Translations under genes and position numbers: made by a program
In this document: positions 1 to 4,894 of the stretch, piece after piece
How the letters are laid out: every line of letters starts with the position of its first letter
Numbering within the stretch: position 1 is the stretch's first letter
Virus record (IMG/VR): IMGVR_UViG_3300024341_000014
Coordinates: 1 to 29,144 of that record
Reading direction: 5' to 3' (one strand)
DNA from: a virus
DNA length: 29,144 bases
Notes under the pieces: generated by a model
Told to the model about the DNA's origin: nothing
What the model saw: only the letters and a program-made list of their open reading frames with translations
The model's database searches: none

Positions 1-66
1 GTTCAAAGCACACCATCTTACGTCTACATAACACATGTTGGAACAATGTAACAAAAAGGAATTTTG

Positions 67-654
67 ATGCGTAAGAATCGGCCACAACCAAAAGTCCATT
101 GCTCACACTCAAAAATGATCAAGCTCTCTGCCCTTGTCCCCAATCCTCGCAACCCCAATACGCACCCTCCACGACAAATTGAAATGCTCGCGAAGATTAT
201 CTCGATTCAGGGCTGGCGGGCTCCGATCACCGTGTCCAACCTCTCAGGTTTCATCGTACGCGGACACTGCCGGCTTCTGGCCGCGCAGAAACTTAAACTG
301 GACGAAGTACCGGTTGATTTCCAGGACTACGCCAATGAGGCCGAGGAGTGGGCGGACCTTGTGGCCGATAATAGGATTGCGGAATTGGCGGGGATGGACA
401 ACGAACTTCTTAAGGATCTCCTGGGGGACATCGACGATCTGCCATCCCTCGCGGACATCTCCGGGTTCACGGTACGGGAACTAGAGGATCTATTCAATCC
501 TCCGGAACCACCGACAGCAATCAAAACGCCAGTACCGTACAAAATGGTCTGGGTTCTGATCGGGGTCCAAATATCTCATTGGAGTGAAGTAACCGAGAAA
601 ATTCGGGACCTGGAAAAAGATCCAGAGATTGAGGTCCATACCAGTGCAAACTAG
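67..654 (+). CDS. ParB/Srx-domain protein of phage type
   Basis: The N-terminal half carries a ParB/sulfiredoxin-type fold signature: an NPNTHP stretch, a helix ending in GWRAPI, then IVRGHCRLLAAQKL and VPVDF, matching the ParB box with its GHxR motif. In phages such proteins lie beside DNA methyltransferases and terminases and are thought to bind or nick DNA; a role here is inferred. The C-terminal part (VWVLIGV, then HWSEVTEKI) looks like a natural beta-alpha unit and is encoded by a 74-bp segment that recurs exactly downstream. The ATG at 67 is chosen because AAGGA lies about six bases upstream; a TTG at 64 is the alternative. The 3' end overlaps the start of the methyltransferase gene, so the two are probably co-translated. 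Confidence 0.8.
   Translation: MRKNRPQPKVHCSHSKMIKLSALVPNPRNPNTHPPRQIEMLAKIISIQGWRAPITVSNLSGFIVRGHCRLLAAQKLKLDEVPVDFQDYANEAEEWADLVADNRIAELAGMDNELLKDLLGDIDDLPSLADISGFTVRELEDLFNPPEPPTAIKTPVPYKMVWVLIGVQISHWSEVTEKIRDLEKDPEIEVHTSAN
529..602 (+). repeat. 74-bp perfect direct repeat, copy 1 (inside the ParB-like gene)
   Basis: This stretch is identical over 74 bases to 2584-2657. Here it is in frame inside the ParB-like gene and the protein continues sensibly on both sides, so this looks like the original copy. Confidence 0.95.
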
Positions 655-1819
655 GAAGATTGATAACTCACAGGCCAGGGGCGAGGGAATTCTCGGCCGA
701 AAGCGCAAGCGATTCCGCCTAATCGACGTGTTCGCCGGGGCCGGGGGGATGGCTCTCGGGTTCTCGAAGATGTTCGCCCATGCGTTCGATTCCGTATGGG
801 CCAATGATTTTGACGATGCCTGCGTACGCACGTATCGCAAGAACTTCGGAGACCACTGCCTGTCAGGCGACATCGTGGACATTCTCAACGATCCGGCAAC
901 GCAGATCCCGCCAGCCGATGTCGTCATTGGCGGTCCACCGTGCCAAGGGTTCAGCCTTCTGAACAAGAACCGCGAGGGCGACCCCCGAAAACAACTCTGG
1001 CGTCCGTTTCTTGATGTTGCCGAGAGGTCCGGAGCCCAAGTTTTCGTAATGGAGAACGTGCCGCAACTCCTGGGCTCCTTCGAGCACGGCGAGATTATGG
1101 GTACGGCAGAAACGATGGGCTTTAAGTGCTGGAGCGAAGTGCTCTGCGCGGCCGATTACGGCGTACCGCAGACACGCCGCCGGGCGTTCATCGTCGGATG
1201 CAAGTTCTTCGATCCCTCCGAGGTGTTTCCACCGAGGAAGACGCACTTCGACCCGCGCAAGGGCGGCGTGCAGATTTCCTTTTTGCAAGGGGACCGCAAC
1301 GGGTATCTGCCTGGTGCCGTGAAGTGGCGCACAGTCCACGATACGATCGCGGATCTTCCGCAACCGAAGGGAACGGAAATCCGCGACGAAGGCCCGCCTT
1401 TCGATCTTCACTTCGGACGTTCCCCTACTCCGATGAGCATCGCCCGTTACAAGGCGATTCCTGAAGAGGGCATGAACCGTTTCGACCTTCAGAAGCGCGC
1501 GCCCGAGTTGGTCCCGGGCTGCTGGATTCGCAAGAAAAGCGGCGGGACGGATCTGTTCGGCCGACTGTGGTGGGATCGTCCCGCGTTCACGATTCGCACG
1601 GAGTTCTTCAAACCGGAGAAGGGCCGGTACCTACATCCGAATCAACACCGACCGATAACGCACCGCGAAGCGGCACGGCTGCAGTCCTTCCCGGATGAGT
1701 TCGTCTTCACAGGATCAAAAATCGAGATTGCGCGCCAGATCGGCAACGCCGTGCCACCGGGCCTGGCGGCACGCGTCGCCGACGTGGTGTATCTGCTTCT
1801 GACGATGAACGACCGCTGA
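629..1819 (+). CDS. C5 cytosine DNA methyltransferase (Dcm-type)
   Basis: The enzyme transfers a methyl group from S-adenosylmethionine to C5 of cytosine in DNA. Ordered motifs are complete: motif I DVFAGAGGMALGF (residues 33-45), motif IV GGPPCQGF with catalytic Cys105, motif VI MENV (about 141-144), motif VIII QTRRRAF, motif IX REAARLQSFPDEF and motif X QIGNAVPPGLAARV near the C terminus. At 396 residues it is a normal full length, so it should be active. It may protect phage DNA from host restriction. The start is uncertain: TTG at 629 gives the longest form, while GTG at 644 has a GAGG ten bases upstream. It overlaps the ParB-like gene and is followed directly by a broken vsr gene, the usual neighbour of dcm-like enzymes. 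Confidence 0.93.
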   Translation: MRSIPVQTRKIDNSQARGEGILGRKRKRFRLIDVFAGAGGMALGFSKMFAHAFDSVWANDFDDACVRTYRKNFGDHCLSGDIVDILNDPATQIPPADVVIGGPPCQGFSLLNKNREGDPRKQLWRPFLDVAERSGAQVFVMENVPQLLGSFEHGEIMGTAETMGFKCWSEVLCAADYGVPQTRRRAFIVGCKFFDPSEVFPPRKTHFDPRKGGVQISFLQGDRNGYLPGAVKWRTVHDTIADLPQPKGTEIRDEGPPFDLHFGRSPTPMSIARYKAIPEEGMNRFDLQKRAPELVPGCWIRKKSGGTDLFGRLWWDRPAFTIRTEFFKPEKGRYLHPNQHRPITHREAARLQSFPDEFVFTGSKIEIARQIGNAVPPGLAARVADVVYLLLTMNDR

Positions 1820-1960
1820 CATGACCGATGTATTCTCCAAGGAGAAGCGAAGCTGGATTATGAGTCGCGTCAGGGGACGTGACACCAAGCCGGAGATACT
1901 CGTTCGATCGTTCGTTCATCGCATACATGAGAGAGAAAGTCCGGCTTCGCCTAGAGTTTC

Positions 1961-2006
1961 TCTGGGACCATTCAGGTTATTGCAAGTCGATAATCTGGGA
2001 CCATTC
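1961..2006 (+). repeat. pair of 13-nt direct repeats (TCTGGGACCATTC)
   Basis: The 13-mer occurs at 1961-1973 and 1994-2006, and again at 2429-2441. The segment following the first copy (CAGGTTATTGCAAGT) recurs with three differences after the third. The repeats begin just after the Vsr coding sequence breaks off. They resemble the short internal repeats near the ends of some insertion sequences, but there is no transposase and all copies point the same way. The identity of the element is unknown. Confidence 0.6.
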
Positions 2007-2022
2007 TGTTTCAGGTTCTCAG

Positions 2023-2034
2023 CTACAGCTGTAG
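2023..2034. repeat. 12-bp perfect palindrome CTACAGCTGTAG
   Basis: A perfect 12-base palindrome lies in the scarred region between the vsr fragment and the membrane-protein ORF. It could be an operator or part of a lost element's end. Nothing nearby decides between these. Confidence 0.4.
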
Positions 2035-2096
2035 AAGGGTACGACTCTGTAACAAAATAGCTATCATCGTTCAGGAGGAGTGTGGAGGAACCGAAC

Positions 2097-2642
2097 ATGA
2101 AAGACGGAAGAAAGTATCTGTGGCACGATGAGGACGTTCATAGAATGCACAAGGAGTTCCAACGGCATCAGCGGAGACGCGAGCGGTTCTTCGTCATCAT
2201 AGCAGGCGTCTGCATTCTTCTCTGCACGGTTCTGATCGTTCTCGCCTACGCCGCAGACTGGACGGCGGCAGGAAGTTCGTCAACGACGACCTGGACGACA
2301 ACCGGGCTCTCGATCGGGGACACAATCTCCGTCAAAGTTGCGGCCAGGGACGCACTCGGCAGGCCCGGCCAGGAGTCAGACGATCGCGCGACCTGCCCGC
2401 AAGAGACCGAAGACATGGTGCTGATTAATCTGGGACCATTCAGATTATTACGAGTGACACGTAAGAGTCTCGCGGGAACAGAAACGAGGCGGACCCGTGC
2501 GACACCCGATGCCGATCTCACGTGCGTCGGTTTTCCGTCTTCATCCTGGATTGCTAACGAAGAATGGCGGGAGGCGCATATTTCCAGTACCGTACAAAAT
2601 GGTCTGGGTTCTGATCGGGGTCCAAATATCTCATTGGAGTGA
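2097..2642 (+). CDS. mosaic ORF with an N-terminal membrane anchor
   Basis: The ATG at 2097 follows GGAGGA with good spacing. The first 30 residues are charged (KDGRKYLWHDEDVHRMHKEF and onward), followed by a clear transmembrane helix (VIIAGVCILLCTVLIVLAYA). After that the protein changes character. A short stretch resembles the end of a fibronectin type III domain (SIGDTISVKVAARDALGRPG). Then comes a segment encoded by DNA nearly identical to part of the glycosyltransferase gene at 15592, then a segment over a TCTGGGACCATTC repeat, and finally the 74-bp ParB-gene repeat read in another frame. Only the anchor part looks like a real gene; the rest appears stitched together from fragments. The full-length product may not be functional. 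Confidence 0.45.
   Translation: MKDGRKYLWHDEDVHRMHKEFQRHQRRRERFFVIIAGVCILLCTVLIVLAYAADWTAAGSSSTTTWTTTGLSIGDTISVKVAARDALGRPGQESDDRATCPQETEDMVLINLGPFRLLRVTRKSLAGTETRRTRATPDADLTCVGFPSSSWIANEEWREAHISSTVQNGLGSDRGPNISLE
2382..2425 (+). repeat. 44-bp segment shared with the glycosyltransferase gene (41/44 identical)
   Basis: Bases 2382-2425 match 15976-16019 with three mismatches and no gap, in the same orientation. Both copies encode RATCPQ, then two or three residues, then DMVLI. Flanks on both sides are unrelated. The copy at 15976 lies inside an intact gene, so the copy here is probably the displaced one. Confidence 0.85.
2429..2441 (+). repeat. third copy of TCTGGGACCATTC
   Basis: This copy lies three bases after the 44-bp shared segment. 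The preceding AA is also shared with the copy at 1994, giving a 15-base exact match (1992-2006 and 2427-2441). Confidence 0.6.
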
Positions 2643-2657
2643 AGTAACCGAGAAAAT
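2584..2657 (+). repeat. 74-bp perfect direct repeat, copy 2 (ParB 3' fragment)
   Basis: This is identical to 529-602 but lies outside any matching gene. It can be read as the same peptide in a small ORF (2497-2688) that ends in an unrelated SSRRTSSRR tail. Immediately after the repeat, in another frame, the bases read as LLKKDLLAEMI followed by a stop at 2691-2693. That stop overlaps the terminase start and looks like the tail end of a lost gene. Confidence 0.93.
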
Positions 2658-2689
2658 CTCCTCAAGAAGGACCTCCTCGCGGAGATGAT

Positions 2690-3373
2690 TTGACCAGGAT
2701 CAATAAGCGAACAAAATCGAAACCTCATCAGGACGACCGCGCCTCCAAGCTCCGTCTCCTCCTCGACGCCGGGCAAGCGGCCAAAGCCCACATCTACCGA
2801 GATCTTCTCGCCAAGATCGAGGCAAAACAAACCCTCAAGCCATCCGAGATCCGGGCGCTCGCATCTCTTGAACGAGAAATCGAGGCAGAACTTTCCGGAG
2901 GATCGCAAAGCGACACAGGGAAGCACACCTATGACCAGGCCGCTACCTACTGCGGCTTCTCAAAGCGAACTCTCAATTGGCATGTGTCGAGGGGGAATCT
3001 CAAGCAGGGGCCGGACGGGAAATTCGATGAGACCGAGCTCGATCGTTTTCTCACAGCCAAGGGGCGCAAGGGCGGCGGCGGCACAGCCAAGGAGCGGGCC
3101 GACCTCCGTTACAAGCTCGCCCGCGCACGGCGAGAGGAAATGCTCGTGGCGCAACTCAAGGGTACGCTCATCGACCGATCTACAGCAGAAAAGCTCTGGT
3201 CGGACCGGGCTCATGAACTGGCCAAGTCCCTATTCATGCTCTCGCGCACCATCGGTCACCAGGTAGCGGCGGCGAGCGAGCAGAAACTCGCGGATGTCAT
3301 GGCGATCATAGACGCCCGGGTCAAGGAAATGGTGCTTACTTACTCAAGGCCGGCTGATGGGATAGAAGGGTGA
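2690..3373 (+). CDS. terminase small subunit (Nu1-like)
   Basis: The 227-residue protein is the likely DNA-recognition subunit of the packaging motor. Residues about 82-125 form a helix-turn-helix unit (YDQAATYCGFSKRTLNWHVS, then LKQGPDGKFDETELDRFL), as in lambda Nu1-type proteins. The rest is helical and charged (ERADLRYKLARARREEMLVA and onward), as expected for oligomerisation and large-subunit contact. The TTG start at 2690 sits in a TTGA overlap with an upstream stop and follows GGAG by a few bases. The large subunit follows 1.5 kb downstream, separated by two unknown genes and two repeat arrays, which is unusual because the two subunits are normally adjacent. Confidence 0.78.
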   Translation: MTRINKRTKSKPHQDDRASKLRLLLDAGQAAKAHIYRDLLAKIEAKQTLKPSEIRALASLEREIEAELSGGSQSDTGKHTYDQAATYCGFSKRTLNWHVSRGNLKQGPDGKFDETELDRFLTAKGRKGGGGTAKERADLRYKLARARREEMLVAQLKGTLIDRSTAEKLWSDRAHELAKSLFMLSRTIGHQVAAASEQKLADVMAIIDARVKEMVLTYSRPADGIEG

Positions 3374-3378
3374 AAGTG

Positions 3379-3523
3379 TGGCGCGGCTGGGCGGGGCATG
3401 GCCTGGCATGGCCTGGCGTGGCCTGGCGTGGCGGGGCACGGCGTGGCAAGGCGCGGCGAGGCATGGCAAGGCCGGGCACGGCGTGGCAGGGCGCGGCGAG
3501 GCATGGCGAGGCGGGGCTAGGCA
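3379..3523 (+). repeat. G-rich pentanucleotide array 1 (29 units of NGGCN)
   Basis: Twenty-nine consecutive five-base units fit NGGCN with no interruption; only the first and last base of each unit vary. The array starts six bases after the terS stop and runs into AGGGG and a palindrome. The G-rich strand is the coding strand. A reading frame stays open through it from GTG 3378, but its Arg/Gly/Ala-rich translation is a by-product of the repeat, and the next gene has its own ribosome site. The function is unknown. Confidence 0.92.
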
Positions 3524-3526
3524 AGG

Positions 3527-3539
3527 GGACCAATGGTCC
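3527..3539. promoter_or_regulatory. palindrome GGACCAATGGTCC after array 1
   Basis: A perfect 13-base palindrome (six-base arms around a central A) directly follows the array. It is part of a 25-base block (3519-3543) repeated exactly at 4354-4378. The Shine-Dalgarno of the next gene begins eight bases later. It could be an operator or a small RNA hairpin near the 5' end of the message. Confidence 0.6.
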
Positions 3540-3560
3540 ATAATTCAAAGGAGGATGAAG

Positions 3561-4211
3561 ATGAAAACGGCAAAGGTCAAGATCACTGGTGCAACACCTC
3601 TGTTGATGCATGCGGACAGCATCGAATGGGCTGACAGAATGGAGGAATGGAAGAACGATCCGAAGAACAAGAAGATGTCGAAAGCCGGAGACGATAGAAC
3701 CCCGCCATGGCGCTGGATCGGGTGTCTCAATCATGACGGCAAGGTGATCACGATTCCAAATGAGTACATCATGGCATGCATCATGAGGGCGGCAGCACAG
3801 ATCCCGACCGGACGGGGCAAGGGCACCTTCAAATCTCAGAGCCAAAGCGGGCTTCTCTGCCAGGACTTCCATTGGCCTCTTCTTGTCGATGGCGGGACTA
3901 TCTCTATGGGCGATATCAACGATATGCAGGATCTCGATACGTTCAAGGACAACCAAGAGGCGGCCGCAGCCCTCGGTATCACCCTTTTCACCAAGCGGGC
4001 CAAGATCGGCGCATCAAAGCATATCCGCGTTCGTCCGCGCTTCGATAACTGGAGTACGGAAGGAACGCTGTCGATTCTAGATGAGCAGATCAGCACGAAG
4101 ATCATCGAACAGATTTTCGAGATCGGCGGGCGATACATCGGCCTCGGAGACTGGCGGCCAGGCGGGAAGACTCCGGGGCCGTTCGGAATGTTTGAGGCTC
4201 AGGTTATTTGA
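3561..4211 (+). CDS. conserved-type phage protein of unknown function
   Basis: The protein is 216 residues. AAAGGAGG lies six bases before ATG 3561, which decides the start against the much longer frame that reads back through the repeat array. Visible landmarks are an N-terminal VKITGATPLLMH, a central ITIPNEYIMACIMRAAAQI, a later IRVRPRFDNWSTEGTL, and a Gly-rich C-terminal loop GLGDWRPGGKTPGPFGMFE. From memory, proteins of this pattern occur in other phage genomes without a known role; I could not look this up. The layout (TPLLMH strand, IPxxxI helix, Gly-rich loop near the end) loosely recalls RAMP-type RNA-binding proteins, which is speculation. It lies between the two pentanucleotide arrays and the two terminase genes. 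Confidence 0.75.
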   Translation: MKTAKVKITGATPLLMHADSIEWADRMEEWKNDPKNKKMSKAGDDRTPPWRWIGCLNHDGKVITIPNEYIMACIMRAAAQIPTGRGKGTFKSQSQSGLLCQDFHWPLLVDGGTISMGDINDMQDLDTFKDNQEAAAALGITLFTKRAKIGASKHIRVRPRFDNWSTEGTLSILDEQISTKIIEQIFEIGGRYIGLGDWRPGGKTPGPFGMFEAQVI

Positions 4212-4223
4212 TCGGCTCGGATG

Positions 4224-4358
4224 CGGCTAGGCTTGGCAAGGTCGGGTTAGGTCTGGCATGCCATGGTTGGGTTCGGCGAGGCGCGGTGAGGCTTGGCGCG
4301 GCTGGGCGCGGCGAGGCGGGGCGAGGCGCGGCGGGGCCTGGCAAGGCCTGGCAAGGCA
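4224..4358 (+). repeat. G-rich pentanucleotide array 2 (27 units, partly decayed)
   Basis: Twenty-seven units keep the same five-base phase. The half nearest the palindrome is almost all NGGCN. The upstream half contains variants such as GGGTT, AGGTC, TGGTT and TGCCA. An out-of-phase CGGCT at 4213 suggests the array once began right after the stop of the preceding gene. The gradient suggests decay at one end or renewal at the other. Confidence 0.88.
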
Positions 4359-4361
4359 AGG

Positions 4362-4374
4362 GGACCAATGGTCC
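4362..4374. promoter_or_regulatory. palindrome GGACCAATGGTCC after array 2
   Basis: This is identical in sequence and in position relative to its array to the one at 3527. The shared block ends at ATAA, after which the sequences diverge until each gene's ribosome site (here AAAGGGGG). The exact repetition in front of two unrelated genes argues that array plus palindrome is one functional unit. Confidence 0.6.
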
Positions 4375-4393
4375 ATAACGAAAGGGGGAAAAG

Positions 4394-4894
4394 ATGGAGA
4401 CAAAGAACTATGCGGCAATCTATAAAAGAGGGCTTCCCTATGAACCAGATGTGCGAAAGCTTGAAGAAACATTCCCATCACCCGAGGAAGGCCGGGTGAT
4501 CACAAACGATGAGCTAAAATCAGTTCTGGGTTTGGATCGAGTAGAAGGAAGGCTCAACGCGGTTGTGAATTCATGGCGAAAAAGGATGATGCGTCAAGGA
4601 ATTCACATGCAGTGGGTTCCAGGGATTGGGCTCGAAATTCTATCTCCGGCTCAAGCACAAGAGGCAGTCAGAAAGAGAATGGGAAAATCAGAGCGCCAAT
4701 TGAATCGTGGCATCGAACAACATTCCTTCGTTGACAGAAGCAGATTGGACACCGTTCGACAGAAGGTATTTGATAACGAAACAATCGCGTATGCAAAGCG
4801 GAAGCTCATTTTCAGAGAAACAAACAAGGATCTTGCGATAGGTTGCCCGAAAGTAATCAGTCTGCCGAGACCGAAGAACGCAGCGGCCAAATGA
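4394..4894 (+). CDS. phage protein of unknown function (166 aa)
   Basis: ATG 4394 follows AAAGGGGG with normal spacing. The protein is basic and mostly helical, with no membrane segment. Residues 20-110 (LEETFPSPEEGRVITNDELK, then VEGRLNAVVNSWRKRMMRQG, then a WVPGIGLEIL strand) look like a compact domain in which a helical DNA-binding unit is possible but not demonstrated. The C-terminal part (HSFVDRSRLDTVRQKVFDNE and onward) is charged. I do not recognise a named family. The stop overlaps the terminase start by four bases, so it is translated together with the large terminase, and it is the second gene headed by an array-palindrome unit. A packaging or early regulatory role is possible from position only. 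Confidence 0.72.
   Translation: METKNYAAIYKRGLPYEPDVRKLEETFPSPEEGRVITNDELKSVLGLDRVEGRLNAVVNSWRKRMMRQGIHMQWVPGIGLEILSPAQAQEAVRKRMGKSERQLNRGIEQHSFVDRSRLDTVRQKVFDNETIAYAKRKLIFRETNKDLAIGCPKVISLPRPKNAAAK

Larger units (their letters stand above)
1821..2060 (+). pseudogene. vsr: truncated very-short-patch repair endonuclease (Vsr)
   Basis: The first 34 or so residues (FSKEKRSWIMSRVRGRDTKP and EILVRSFVHR) match the conserved N terminus of Vsr. Vsr nicks DNA at T:G mismatches left when 5-methylcytosine deaminates. Known Vsr proteins are roughly 130-150 residues. Here the match stops near position 1925, and the reading frame runs through unrelated sequence containing short repeats before a stop at 2060. 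The catalytic region is missing, so the product should be inactive. The gene starts two bases after the methyltransferase stop, the standard dcm-vsr arrangement. Truncation by recombination or insertion is inferred. Confidence 0.8.

Noticed and set aside
1-63. Strong promoter before the ParB-like gene
   Set aside because: The 63 bases contain an A/T-rich leader and a ribosome site, but I could not find a pair of -35 and -10 boxes with proper spacing.
1961-2441. Complete insertion sequence
   Set aside because: No transposase frame, and the short repeats are all in direct orientation rather than inverted.
529-2657. attL/attR of an integrated element
   Set aside because: The 74-bp repeats would fit, but no integrase or recombinase lies between them, so I report the repeat without naming an element.
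2497-2688. Separate small gene ending in the ParB repeat peptide
   Set aside because: It consists of scar sequence plus the repeat and an SSRRTSSRR tail from a shifted frame. No ribosome site or family supports it.
3378-3560. A longer gene start at GTG 3378, adding about 60 Arg/Gly/Ala/Trp-rich residues to the protein at 3561
   Set aside because: The added part is only the translated pentanucleotide array. AAAGGAGG sits correctly before ATG 3561, and the same array precedes a different gene at 4394 without being fused to it.
3379-4378. CRISPR array
   Set aside because: Units are five bases with no spacers; nothing resembles a repeat-spacer pattern or cas operon.
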